From positions 3,594,830 to 3,658,829 of the forward strand of contig NC_087389.1 in the NCBI RefSeq assembly GCF_963675165.1: a stretch of 64,000 nt of DNA, written 5' to 3'. A program made the translations under genes and the position numbers. Shown here in pieces: positions 33,401 to 48,690 of the stretch (its first letter is position 1; every line of letters starts with the position of its first letter). This DNA comes from Halichondria panicea. Taxonomy: Eukaryota > Porifera > Demospongiae > Suberitida > Halichondriidae. The notes under the pieces are model-generated. The model did no database searches. It was not told where the DNA came from and saw only the letters and a list, made by a program, of their open reading frames with translations.

Positions 33401-35244
33401 AAATAATCGCCCATGTATGGGGCGTGGCACTGTGGGTGGAGCTGAAGTAGCACGTGGAACCAGTTGCAAGCATGACAGCATAGAATAATAGATACTATTA
33501 TTTTATGATGGCAAAGAGAGAGATACCGACACAGAGAGAGAAACACTGCTCCTACGACTTAAGATTTAAGCTGAGAGCTGTGGGAGCCAAGAATAGCATA
33601 ATAACTGCTGCTGTGCAAGAGTTTGAAGTAGACATAACAATAAACGCCTGTTTCGAAGAAGCGCCCATCTCGTTTCAACGCCCCCTCTACAGATGTTGCT
33701 AGGAGATAAATACCCGGGAATTTAATACGGTAATTGAATGCAAGCTGTAACTATAGCAATACAAACTGCATCGAAACCTATTGACTGGATACTCTGGACC
33801 AACTGTGAATTACTGAATGCCTTATAGTATCAGCTACGTGAAAATTAATTCAGGCACTACTGACAGCTAGGACACTTTTCAATTAAGTGTACAATATACA
33901 CATGGGCTAGATGTACATGTAGTTAGCCTCTTCAGACTAACACCTGCCAGTTCAACACTCTTCTACTTCTAAAAATGAGGTGCCTAACTGAACTTCTGCA
34001 TAGTTAAGGTACACATACATGTACTACATGTATGTAGTAAACTTACACTGAAACTAGGGATGAGAAACATAGATCTACATCTATGTACTGTACACAGTGG
34101 ATTCTAGAGGCCAGCATTTACAAATACCCTACAAACATAGCCTTCATTGCACTAAATGGCATACCCGAGGTACGGCCTTGTTTTGAATGAGTCTCTGCAG
34201 TGAGAAGAGGGCTATCTTAACCAACGTCAAGCTCTTGGTCTCGCACGCAAACAGGAGTGGATGGATCACATCATCGGACTCGGCAAGAACTGTAATGGTC
34301 AAGAGATGAATAGAGTATGGTGATTGAAGCTTGACAGTAGATCGAACCTCCTATAAAATGTGGTTATCTAACGGAATATTGGACGGAAAGCCTGTATACA
34401 AAATGACTCTATAAACAGCTGTTTCCCTACAGGTACGCTCAAGGGGCAGACAACAGAAAATATGGCACTGCATGCTTTTTCAATGCACATCTGACAAGGG
34501 ATTACTGGTCAGCCCATAAACCGCATTACACCACACAACTGGCCACATGCAGCTACATGTACAATGATAGACATGTACATGTATGACATAGATCATACGT
34601 ACATGCATCAGAGATGCAGTTACCTTTCAGAGAGAATCCTTTTGCCTCTGACATGGTCTTCAGCTTCATAGCACTTCTCTCAGCAGCCTGTACACAAGAT
34701 AGTACTGACTGATTGATCTTGCATGTATACAGTACATGCACGTGAATGTAGTGTCTCGACAAAGAACTGCTGCTTCTTCAATGTACAGTTGTACACCTGC
34801 CACATTGATAAGATACGGCCTCAGGGTCAACTGTACACCTGGCTGATACGCCCGGTGCCCAAGCTAAAAACAGAACATTGCCTCACACAATTACTAAAAG
34901 GCCTATCCCGTCCAGTGTATCTAGCTACAATACCTTGAAACAGCAGACCACACCATTTCAGCCATCTATAATTATGGTATTGACTTAAAAAAAGCTTAGG
35001 CCAATTTATCCATGGCCGGCCAGGGCTACAGAACACGATTAGATATTCAATATACTAATGAGACACTTCCATGCTTTTATTTTTGTGATTAGCTTACTTC
35101 TTTGACAGCTGGTAGCTTTTTTTTGGCCTCATTGGAGAGCATATTCAGATCACTTCTCAGAGAACGGACTAGCTCTCTCAGCAATTGTCCCTCCCCATCC
35201 TGGGCCCTTCTTGAGCTGACCCCTCTATCTCCCAAAGAGGCCAT
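12476..35244 (-). CDS. MON2: MON2 homologue, complete 33-exon gene
   Basis: MON2 is a large DCB-HUS/armadillo scaffold related to BIG/GBF Arf-GEFs but lacking Sec7; it acts at trans-Golgi and endosomes with Dopey and flippases. Exons in transcript order: 35098-35244, 34624-34687, 34165-34289, 33146-33277, 32742-32939, 32108-32233, 31692-31892, 31187-31311, 30164-30460, 29864-30021, 29632-29713, 28895-29387, 28571-28675, 28267-28347, 27863-27939, 26052-26136, 25508-25609, 20480-20572, 19901-19993, 19727-19809, 19455-19617, 19137-19324, 18235-18364, 17947-18072, 16785-16919, 15646-16509, 15202-15377, 14844-14904, 14499-14670, 14171-14242, 13561-13672, 13227-13315, 12476-12615. Phases agree at every join; the total is 5295 bp (1764 residues plus stop), close to animal MON2 length. 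Recognisable blocks: KKKLPAVKE near the N terminus, [80 protein letters not shown], and [11 protein letters not shown] near the C terminus. The acceptor of exon 30 (AGAG) is ambiguous by 2 bp. Intron 17 holds an astacin gene on the other strand. Confidence 0.95.
12838..13058. mobile_element. MITE with about 26-bp TIRs (TACCGTACGGGTAGAAAATT) in MON2 intron 32
   Basis: Left TACCGTACGGGTAGAAAATT and right inverse AATTTTCTACCCGTACGGTA are perfect. The interior has inverted CGAAATTT-type motifs. Short ORFs here are spurious. Confidence 0.88.
17621..17930. mobile_element. MITE of the TACCGTATAT...TTCTAATTTAT family, inverted and partly degraded
   Basis: Bases 17621-17695 are the inverse complement of the right part of the 403-818 element, and about 17850-17930 match the inverse of its left part. 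Its degraded end lies about 17 bp from the donor of MON2 exon 24. Confidence 0.7.
20667..20716. repeat. (ACGC)n/(AC)n microsatellite
   Basis: Shorter paralogue of 5343-5408 and 6359-6422. Confidence 0.9.
21210..21629. mobile_element. 420-bp element with about 44-bp terminal inverted repeats, present only in copy B
   Basis: Begins GTGACAGGGCCTAGGAAAAC and ends with its exact inverse complement, the arms extending about 44 bp to AGCAAACTAAT. It interrupts the sequence that is continuous near 5905-5925 and 6985-7005, with AT-rich (TATA-like) flanks. The interior has no coding capacity. Superfamily not recognised. Confidence 0.88.
21743..21750 (+). promoter_or_regulatory. TATA box of astacin copy B
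   Basis: TATAAAAG 53 bp before ATG 21803, identical in context to 6021 and 8163. Confidence 0.6.
21803..23533 (+). pseudogene. Astacin-C2 paralogue, copy B: catalytic Glu lost and frameshifted
   Basis: Exon 1 21803-about 21986, exon 2 22076-22138, exon 3 22263-22364, exon 4 22526-23533. It lies in MON2 intron 17 on the opposite strand. The FEGD switch, Met-turn (SIMHY) and Cys residues remain, but the zinc motif reads [19 protein letters not shown]. Codon 22811-22813 is AAA where copy A has GAA, so the catalytic base is gone. Exon 1 has an extra A (AATAATCC) that ends the frame at TGA 21950-21952, unless the weak upstream donor (ACA/GTTTCA) is used. In the C2-like part a G is missing at about 23369 (AAAAAGG instead of AAAAAGGG), replacing the C terminus; the original frame continues in the neighbouring frame to 23484. 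Exon 2 has a 9-bp in-frame deletion. The AATAAA is changed to AATCAG. It is best read as a decaying pseudogene; a secreted pseudo-enzyme cannot be excluded because exons 2-4 stay open for most of their length. Confidence 0.85.
23601..25507. other. MON2 intron 17 remainder, no coding region seen
   Basis: Contains inverted repeats such as TATTGTCCACTA...TAGTGGACAATA (about 24900-25009, a roughly 110-bp palindromic element) and TAGC-rich simple sequence around 25050-25070. No conserved ORF was recognised. Confidence 0.5.
25719..25938. mobile_element. MITE with TACCGTATTACTAGAATATT TIRs in MON2 intron 16
   Basis: Left TACCGTATTACTAGAATATT is mirrored by ACATTCTAGTAATACGGTA on the right, with inverted TTTGCG motifs internally. 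Confidence 0.8.
26270..26450. mobile_element. MITE with TAGCTAGAAATTTCTG TIRs
   Basis: TAGCTAGAAATTTCTG at about 26277 is mirrored by CAGAAATTTCTAGCTA at about 26430, with GCAGAA/TTCTGC pairs internally. It abuts the next element. Confidence 0.7.
26447..26890. mobile_element. MITE with TATAGCGGGTATAAATGTTC TIRs
   Basis: TATAGCGGGTATAAATGTTC is mirrored near 26855-26888 by an imperfect inverse ending CCCGCTATA. A GCCTGGATTCGAGGCTA motif at about 26730 is shared with other repeats in the window. Confidence 0.6.
32360..32562. mobile_element. MITE with CAGGGTGTCATACAGG ends in MON2 intron 5
   Basis: Second, inverted copy of the LINE-nested family at 10706-10933. It is flanked by the 5-bp duplication ACATG (32355-32359 and 32563-32567). 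Confidence 0.85.
33302..33732. mobile_element. Non-autonomous element carrying a transposase-type helix-turn-helix fragment
   Basis: Ends TACCCTATTTACTTGATTAA and the imperfect inverse GGGAATTTAATACGGTA, with repeated AACGCCC motifs just inside both ends. The internal frame from 33508 encodes [20 protein letters not shown]..., which resembles the N-terminal helix-turn-helix of pogo-type transposases. The frame then runs into repeat sequence, so no transposase catalytic domain is present. Confidence 0.65.
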
Positions 35245-35515
35245 CTCACAGATGCAGCAACTATAGTAGACGATGTACAGTACAGTACAGTGCAGAGAAA
35301 AAGGGAGAACGGTCTTAGTTTGAGAGGTCAAAGGTTGATGGGCCTGCCTTGGGGTAGTTGGGCGGAGTCAGGATATGACCACACCTCCGCTTGGCTTGCA
35401 TTGATCTAGCGTCGACCCAGCGCCTTTCCCTGCGGCCTGGATTCGAGGCTAGCATTGATCATTACTCTAGCTCTGCTATTAAATACACTGTGCTGGTGTC
35501 ACGTCGACAGTAGAA
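35245..35515. promoter_or_regulatory. Short divergent promoter region between MON2 and PMPCB
   Basis: The two start codons face away from each other with only 271 bp between them, so the promoters must share this stretch. It contains a short GCGGCCTGGATTCGAGGCTA repeat motif (about 35433-35452) also found elsewhere in the window. Confidence 0.6.
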
Positions 35516-38500
35516 ATGGCACTATCTGTGGCAAGGTTAGGAAAGAATCTTCTGTCTAAGGTGAGACATTTTTCTGCTGATTCTAAGATGGCTAGGATCT
35601 AGGAAGTAGGTACAATAATTATAATATTCATGGAAAGACCATACTGGCACCTCTGTACGTTCTATTTATACATTCAGGGACATTCTCTCAAGAGGTGTGC
35701 ATCAACCTCTGCTGGGAATGCCACATATTTGCAGGTAAAAACCTATTTCATGTTCACAAACTTTGGTTCCAATTAATGCTCCCCCACCTGTAGAGTCTGA
35801 TCAACACTCCTGAAACGAAAGTGACCACTCTTCCTAATGGACTGAGAGTGGCCTCAGAGAACTCTGGAGGGAGCACATGTACTGTGAGCCCCAGTTACCC
35901 TGCGTGTGTGTTTTTGTAGTGTACATACATGTATGTTTCAATTGTGTGCCGTCAATTTAATCATAGATATAAGAAGGGAGAGGGATAGGAAACGCTATGT
36001 AAATAGCATTGACGATCCGCGTTTCGGTCAATGTTTTCTTATTTCCTCCAGCCCATGCTTTTAGCTAGTACTAGGCTATAAACTAGCTACTGAGCTCCAT
36101 GTATTAGCAATGGCTAGTGGAACAGTCACAACAAGGTAGCAGCAATAGTTAGTGAGACCCCTCCAAGCAGTAAAAAGCAGCTTGGACAGGCAAATTCTTG
36201 AGAGGAGCACTATCTGTACTGTTGAGTATTCCAGTACAGTCACAGACATGATAGAGATGTAGCAAAGTTCTGTCGTAAATTACTGTGCCGATACGATGAA
36301 CCAACTATCAATGAATGCAAAAAGACATTTACCTACATTCAATCATTGATATAACTTTCCTAATGGGTACACAAAAAGTCTGCTTTTCAAAACCAGCTTA
36401 CTAAGGGTTGGCGGGGTGTCTAGAGGCGAAACACGGATCAACTTTTGGCATTACACATAAGTGATTGTGCGCACGTGCTCCATTTCCCATCCCTCTCCCT
36501 TCTTATTCTATGATTTAATGGTCTAAATTATTGCACGAGGATTCTTGTGGTGCACGTAATCATATAGATGTACTTTGCATGCATGACTCTTTATTGAGTA
36601 TGATGTGATAGTATTCAATGGTTTGTTTACCATACACACTGACACAGGTTGGCCTGTGGATCGATGCTGGTAGCCGCTACGAAGATGCTGAAACAAATGG
36701 AACAGCCCACTTTCTGGAGCATATGATCTTCAAGGGCACCCAGAGACGCAGTCAAACACAGCTGGAGTTAGAGGTGGAGAATATGGGAGCCCACCTCAAC
36801 GCCTATACCTCCAGGGAGCAAACCGTCTACTTCTCAAAGTGCTTCAGCAAGGACATTGGGCAGTGTGAGTGTACATGTACATGATGGGCATTTGCTTTAG
36901 ATTGAAGTTTCCAGTGTAATTTTCACAACCATTGTACCCACTTATGTGCACTAAATATCTAGCCTTTTGGTGATCTTTATCGCATTTCCTATGATTTTCC
37001 ACTAACTTTTGAAGAGTGTTTCCTTTTCCTTGATAAGTGTCTTTTCTTCCTACTCCAACCACTATAGCGGTGGACATACTGGCTGATATCATCCAGAACC
37101 CAACCCTGGGCCAGCGAGAAATGGACAGAGAGAGGGGAGTTATCCTCAGAGAAATGGAGGAGGTTGACCAACAAGTTGAGGAGGTCATCTTTGACCATCT
37201 CCACACCATAGCCTACCAGGGTACCCCTATGTCTCGCACTATACTGGGCCCCACTAAGAACATCCAGTCTATCAGCAGGCAGAACCTCGTTGACTACATC
37301 TCAACACACTACACTGCCCCAAGAATTGTGGTGGCTGCAGCAGGAGGTACGTAATGTGAGTGTGTGTGGAGGGGGGCGGGGAGTTGTGAGATTGATTGTT
37401 GTGAAGATGGGCCTGTACAATGTACATGTACGTATACAGTTGATCCATACTTATGCTTTGGTGCACATGCGCAAGATGGTAGTCTGCTGTTTGTGTATTG
37501 CTGTAACTTATGTAGGCTTCTAGCCATGTTTTCTTGGATTTCTTTTCACAAACTAAAACTTTAATCTCGAGTTATGTCTTACTTTTGAAGGCCATTGCAG
37601 TCTCTTCAGACTCGTGCGAGGCAAAATCTGCTGTAAGATCTACAACTTTGCTATTCTACTTAGTAGTTGGCTCTACACTTGAGCGCTAACTGTGAGAGTG
37701 AGGAAAAGCTGCACTGCCAACGAGCAGTAGCTGCTATTAAACTAGAGCACCAAAGTGAACATGAATAATAAAGATCTATAGAACCAGAAGAGTACGTATT
37801 ATACAATTAATGCAGGAGCATGGAAGCTGGTTAACAAGTAATAAAATTGAAGTAGACTAGAGGCATGCTGAAAACTGAAGTTAGTGCAGGAAAAATGCAC
37901 TGCAGCAAAGTCTGCAAAGAAGCCTCTTTGGTATGTTCTGGGGCTAGGATAAGCACAACCGCAATCATAATTCTATAGCTACATTGTAGCTTTCTACTTT
38001 AGGTTTCCATTGATCCTGGTAAAGGATCACTTCAACTGCAAATGTATAACATATACCTCAAATAAAGGCCGCGTGTAGCTAGCCAGCCAACGTATAAGTT
38101 TAAGCTTCTTAGCTTTTGCTTGCGCTTTAATCAAAATCTTCCCCTTTTAAGTTGTGTGAAGACTATATATCCATGCTGTAAACGCAGCACTATGGCATCC
38201 AGGTGAGTAGACTCAGATATTACGGACAAACAAACCAACGAGTATTATAACTCGCTGGCCTCGGTACGGCCATGGGTTAATTATGGACTCTGAACTTTAT
38301 GTATATTTTAAGCAACAGTCAATCATTTCCAATACTGTGTACCGACTTGGTTATTTCGATTGCGAATTGCAATGCACACAAAAAGTGCATGCGCATACAA
38401 TTCTACAAACGCAATAAAAAGCTTGTACAGTGTTATTCGCAACTTCTTAACTTACATGTACCCACTCGAGCCTATATAGCGTATACGCTATGTGAATCAG

Positions 38501-41500
38501 TATGCAATGCTAGCTAGACTATTGTTAGACATAAAAGCTTCCACTGAGGCATCTATACATCTGGTGCTTTGTTTATTACATAGGTATTGTTACTACAGTA
38601 TAACTGTGGATCTGCATAATTATTGCCTACATCAATGTTTGGTTTCGTTGATTGTATGCGAACATGGATTCATTCTTCTCGGTGCAGGTGTTGACCATGA
38701 CCAGCTGGTGGGACTAGCTGAGAAGCACTTTAACTCTCTCCCTACCACCACCGATCTGCCACAGCTTACACCATGCAGGTACAAGTGTACAAGCTTTCAT
38801 TTAACGTTTGATATGTGTGTGTGCGACTGTATTATCCTTGCATGTACACTCATCAAACACTTTACTCATCAGGTACACTGGCTCAGAGATGAGAGTGAGA
38901 GATGATGACATGCCATTTGCCCACATTACCTTTGCTGTTGAGGTTAGTGAATCCATCTGTTTGGTCAAGAGCGATTGTTGTCTAATCTTGGTCTCCCACT
39001 CGTTTTTTGTGGGAACCTAAACCTTTAAGGCTCATTTCTATTAAGCAATATTCATCCCGTTGCCACTTGTTAAGTTAAATTGTTGTGAATTGCAAGAACT
39101 AACTTACATGTACATGTAAATGTATAGAATACTTTACATATACACGGTTTAGTTTTACAGTGAGTGTTATACTTTATCCACCGCCCCTCGTAGAGTTGTG
39201 GTTGGGCCAACCCAGACTACCTCCCCCTCATGTTAGCCAGCACCATTGTGGGTAACTACAACAGGACTGCCGGCACAGGGTCACACTTTGCCAGCAAATT
39301 GGCACAGGTGGGAAGTTGTAGGCTGTAAGATCTTTGTTCTACAGACTATATTCATAGTGTGCTGTTGTGTGGCGATTGTCTCATTCATTGGCTTTACATT
39401 AGATACCAGTTTCTATCAAGTGTAGCAAGATTGTACGTGTATAGTTTGTTTGTTCTTGGAAATGTACATGTGGCTTTACGAAACAATCGCTTACCCTTGT
39501 TGTACGTATACGTACTTGTGTATAATTTAAAATAGCCCCATACACAACACATTCCGTGTGCTACTTTTCTGTGCAGAATGTGGTTGATCTGGAAGACTAT
39601 AAAGACATGAGCACTGGTTGTCAGAGCTTTATGTCATTCAACACCTGCTACACTGACACTGGCCTCTGGTGAGCTATTTTTAGTAACATAAGCAGGAGGT
39701 TGCGTAATACACACGTATCTCAGTAGTCAGGATGCACTTTGTTAGTGGGTGGTACTTGTGTTCTATTTTTGGTAACACGAAATTTGCTGAGTAAGGGAGT
39801 AAGGCTTAAACACTGACTGTATTTGTTAATTGATCTGTAATTGTAGTCACATGCTGAGTAAGTGCAATACTATCCCATAACTGCTAATCAGTGATTCTTA
39901 TAATACAATGTCATGTATGTAAGAAAGCCAAGTTAAGTTGCACAGTGAAAGCTGTCTATTGTGGTCAACAGGTTACCAATCTAATTCCTCATCCCTGAGG
40001 TCTCCGTGTTTTAATCTGTCTTAGAGACCACCACTGTTGGTCTACCCAAGGGCGGCTATTAGTATACAGTAGCCATGCATAATAATGTCAGGCTACCCAA
40101 TACTTTTTTTAGTAACGCTTGTTTTCGTTGCAGGGGTATCTACATGGTTGTGCACAAGATGTTTATTGATGACCTCCGTATCAATGTCATGAATGAATGG
40201 TGAGTCCCCCATTGATCGTTATGCTACTGTATGCATAATTATAACCAGATATATACTTAAAGCTCTACTCGAGTGCCCGAGTCCAATACAGTTTTTATGC
40301 CTCGGTGCGCATGCACAAACGAGGTATACGGTAGTGTGTGTGTGTCTGTCTGTTTGTGTAGACTGCTAAAGGTTTTAAAGGCAGACCAAAGTGTTTTTGT
40401 GAGGTCAACACTGTGCTGTAATTGACTGTGGGTATTAAATGTTGTCTGCTTTGTTGTCAATCCATTACGTATTCAATTTCGTACACTCCTCCAACATGCC
40501 CTTCCCTATTTCAGGATGCGTCTGTGCTTCAGTGTGACTGATGATGAAGTGGAGAGAGCCAAGAACGTGTTCAGGACCAGCATGTTCATGAACCTCGACG
40601 GCTCCACTGCTGTCTGTGAAGACATTGGCAGGTACAAATACTGTGAACACGTTTATACTAGAAACTAGAGTATCCGTCGAACATCCACCAACTCACAACC
40701 ATTCAAATGTGCTGTTTAAATTTTTTACTTGCAAAAATCACTGTTGTTAAAGTTAAATGAATTTTTTATATCCCCAAAAATTGACCCCCTAATTGTTTTT
40801 GCATACAAGAGTCTTTCAAACGCAATGATTATGATTTTTTGGGGCGCCTTTCATATAGAGAAAAAGTACAGTACTACAGTGGAACCCCTCTATAACGGAC
40901 ACCTTTGGGGAACAATGTTTTGGCCTTTATACAGAGGTGGTCTTTGTTGAGGGGTTATTTTGTGCACAAACTGTTCATTTGGGACCTGGGTGCCTGGCCG
41001 TTATATAGCAGCTGGCCTTTATTTGGAGGTGGTTGTTAACAGAGGTTCCACTGTATATTAATATTTCTTTGTGCAGGCAAATGCTTACCTACGGCCGAAG
41101 AATTCCCTTGTATGAATTGGACTACAGACTCCAGGTATGGACATGGTGATGCTCTCATACAACTACTGGTTTTTAATTTCTTCTTTCTTCTCTCCAGCAA
41201 ATTGATTCCCAGACAGTGAGAGACGTGATGACTCGCTATCTTTACGACAAGTGCCCAGTAATTGTGGGCATAGGTGAGATTATTGGCATGTTAATTGAGG
41301 TAGTACAGTGGGATTTCCATTTTTAATTTGGTATTATAACGATTATGAATTCTTTAAACTAAGTGTTGGCGGACAAAACCTCTGTTCTTTGTAGATGGGT
41401 TAGCATGTACACCGATGTTTAAGCATCCCCTAACCACTTGTAGTGCACACGTACACTCTCTGTATCTATCTCTCACGCACACACACACACACACACACTA

Positions 41501-41568
41501 CAGGACCCATTGAGCAGCTTTTTGAGTACAACCGAATCCGAGGCGGTATGTACTGGGCTAGGTCATAG
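35516..41568 (+). CDS. PMPCB: Mitochondrial-processing peptidase beta subunit
   Basis: Catalytic beta subunit of the matrix peptidase that removes presequences from imported proteins. Fourteen exons: 35516-35560, 35678-35734, 35794-35883, 36648-36864, 37068-37346, 38688-38778, 38873-38942, 39194-39307, 39577-39668, 40134-40199, 40515-40631, 41077-41134, 41198-41273, 41504-41568. All phases agree; total 478 residues plus stop, close to the family length. The N terminus is Ser/Arg/Lys-rich, as expected for a presequence. The inverted zinc motif HFLEH (H85, E88, H89) is intact and followed by MIFKGT. Other signatures are [28 protein letters not shown], the [16 protein letters not shown] region, and the C terminus [20 protein letters not shown]. 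It is head-to-head with MON2. Intron 5 (about 1.3 kb) is filled with repeats. Confidence 0.96.
37347..38687. repeat. Repeat-filled PMPCB intron 5
   Basis: About 38090-38270 (CTTCTTAGCTTTTGCT ... CCATGCTGTAAACGCAGCAC ... CATCCAGGTGAGTAGACTC) recurs twice in PSMA5 intron 7 (about 51545-51680 and 51690-51840). No host coding region seen. Confidence 0.65.
40300..40375. repeat. Dispersed repeat ATGCCTCGGTGCGCATGC + GT-rich tail
   Basis: Found inverted at about 3600-3665 and 18915-18985 in the MON2-derived blocks (GCATGCGCACCGAGGCATAA preceded by CACACAGAC). It is a short interspersed repeat of unknown type. Confidence 0.55.
40877..41053. mobile_element. 177-bp MITE with CAGTGGAACCCCTCTATAAC ends in PMPCB intron 11
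   Basis: Ends CAGTGGAACCCCTCTATAAC and ...AACAGAGGTTCCACTG, flanked by TA on both sides (Tc1/pogo type), with internal GGCCTTTAT repeats. It ends 24 bp before exon 12. Confidence 0.88.
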
Positions 41569-42778
41569 TGCACAGAGGCGGCATACTTCTTTAGCATGAG
41601 TTAACTGTTTAGCGTGTAGCCTCACTTCTATGTCCATGTTGTGCATTATCTGATGCTTTAAATAATATTTATAGAAGTTAACTAAAACTGTAAAGTGTTC
41701 ATGGCTTTAGTTAGCCTCGATTCACGACTGATTAATGCTGTCTGGAATCAAGGCTAGGCTTTATTACCATTATAGCGGGTTATTTTCGAGACACTATACA
41801 TTTTATTTTCGAGGATAGAGGTTCAAATGACCACACCCCTACAGTAGAGAGGTGTCAATACTGGAGGTAAACCAATTTTCGAGGTTTGAGGTCAATCCTC
41901 GAAATCTGCAAAAATGTAGCGCCTACTATATTATTATGGTATGTATATAATTATGGTCATTATGAGGGTATTTTTTGGCCATAAAAGATCAAATCCTAGT
42001 TTCCTGAGGAAGCTCATGCATGTTCTGACTACAAAGACTATATTCTGAGAATTGCGACACGGTCATGCTATAGTCTGTGTAGTTGAAATAATTGGTGATA
42101 GTGGGTGTGGGAAGTTCACTCTGAAGAATGTGTTCTGCATGGGGGTGTTCTCTCATACCATAGGCTAGTCAGTGTGGATACAGAAACTTAAGCTGGTGGA
42201 TCTCAAAGTAATATACCTTGTGGTAGAAAGATTACCCTTCACTCTGGGATGGAAGTATCTATTAATAGATATCGATCATGCATGTCTGATTATTGCGTTT
42301 ATTTGTTGTATCATTTATATAGATGTTATATACTACATTATGTAGTATATAACTGTGCTGCTATGTAGTACATAGCAGCACAGCAATAAAAAGATAATGG
42401 TGGCTGCCTAAATTAGTGGTATAATTATAGACAGTTAAAACATGATGGAGAGGCAGGGTTAAATCTCAAATTCGGGATTTTGGGCAAGAGCATCCATCAA
42501 TTGATTATGTCTCACCATGAGTGCACTCCTGGCCTCACATAAGTAATGCTTTTATTATCAAAGTCACCACAAAAAACATTGCATGCATCGATCATAAACA
42601 AACAAAAATACATACATGACTGTATATAATGTCCTTGGAAACATAACAATAGCAATGCGTGTGAAGCAAAATACAAAAACATATGAAAAACAAGGCTGAT
42701 AAAACTATAATTACAAATAAAGAGTGTTTCTGTTGCTATGAGGTATAAAACATTTACGCACAAACACATTCAGATCCT
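41569..42778. other. Intergenic stretch with one MITE
   Basis: An element at about 41772-41943 starts TATAGCGGGTTATTTTCGAG and is related to 10046-10288. An inverted ACATAGCAGCAC-type palindrome lies at about 42330-42385. No gene is seen. The 3' UTR of the minus-strand Rho gene probably occupies the right end, with an AATAAA on the minus strand at 42551-42556. Confidence 0.5.
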
Positions 42779-43357
42779 CTAAAGCACAGCACAGATACCC
42801 TTCTTGCGCCTCCTCTTCTGCAGAGCTGCTCTAGTAGCATTGTCAAACACCTCACGAACACCTTCTCTCGTCTTGGCCGAACACTCGAGATACGTCCAGG
42901 CAGCAACTCTGTCGGCCATCGCCTTGCCTTCTTCTGGTTTAACAATACTGTCTTTGTCTCGGGCCAGCTGTTGTCTGATGGCTGGGTCATTTCGAAGGTC
43001 CTTTTTAGTGGCGATCACAAGGAATGGTACGTTGGGACAGAAGTGGTGTACTTCAGGGACCCACTTGGCGTGAATGTTGTCCAAGCTATCGTGAGAATCG
43101 ACAGAGAAACACACCAAGATGACATCTGTGTCAGGGTAGGAAAGCGGTCTCAATCGATCGTAGTCTTCTTGGCCAGCAGTGTCCCATAGAGCTAACTCAA
43201 CGAGCTTGCTGTCGACTTCGATATCGGACACATAGTTTTCAAACACAGTTGGAATGTACTTATCGGGGAACTCATCTTTGGTGAAAGCAAACAGAAGGCA
43301 AGTCTTTCCACAGGCACCATCCCCAACAATCACCAGTTTCCGCCGTATAGCAGCCAT
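42779..43357 (-). CDS. Rho-family small GTPase, CDS without introns
   Basis: 192 residues starting [20 protein letters not shown]. The G1 P-loop GDGACGKT, effector loop [10 protein letters not shown], switch [22 protein letters not shown] and C-terminal CAAX box CAVL (Leu: geranylgeranylation expected) are all present, preceded by a basic KRRRKKG tract. It therefore acts on the plasma membrane in actin/ROCK-type signalling. The start is taken at ATG 43357; upstream in-frame codons are not ATG. A 5' UTR acceptor lies at about 43374-43376. The G4 motif reads TKKD rather than the Rho-typical NKKD. The CDS is uninterrupted whereas its neighbour at 47274 has two introns, so a retrocopy origin or intron loss is possible. 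It is no dead copy: the frame is intact. Confidence 0.92.
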   Translation of the reverse strand: MAAIRRKLVIVGDGACGKTCLLFAFTKDEFPDKYIPTVFENYVSDIEVDSKLVELALWDTAGQEDYDRLRPLSYPDTDVILVCFSVDSHDSLDNIHAKWVPEVHHFCPNVPFLVIATKKDLRNDPAIRQQLARDKDSIVKPEEGKAMADRVAAWTYLECSAKTREGVREVFDNATRAALQKRRRKKGICAVL

Positions 43358-48298
<4,941 letters not shown>

Positions 48299-48690
48299 AT
48301 ATTCTACATCCAAGATTTAATACAGCATAAATGTTCAACTATGTAGTAAATTATTGTTGTGTACACTTGGTGCCTTGAATTCTAGACTTAAGCAAGATTG
48401 TGGTGCATTTTATTAACCAGTCCTACTTTGAAAAAAACTGAGCTTGTGTAATTATGCTTTTTGTGTGTTGTGATAGGTAGATATTGCCTGTTGTAGTTTC
48501 TAAAAATTATTTTGTTTTGCACATACTCTTGTAAATTATGGTGAAATTTGGAACAGTGTAAGCTCTGCTATAAAGGTCAGAGTACATGTCTCATGTGGGT
48601 GAGGTCATTGGTGCGCATTAACTGGTGAGGGCAACGTGGATAGACTCAGCATTTTCATACTGTGCTGGCTAAGGGATCTGCTGCTCCAGG

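Noticed and set aside
36844-37209. 121-codon minus-strand ORF
   Set aside because: Antisense of PMPCB exon 5 with its intron; PMPCB is certain on the plus strand.
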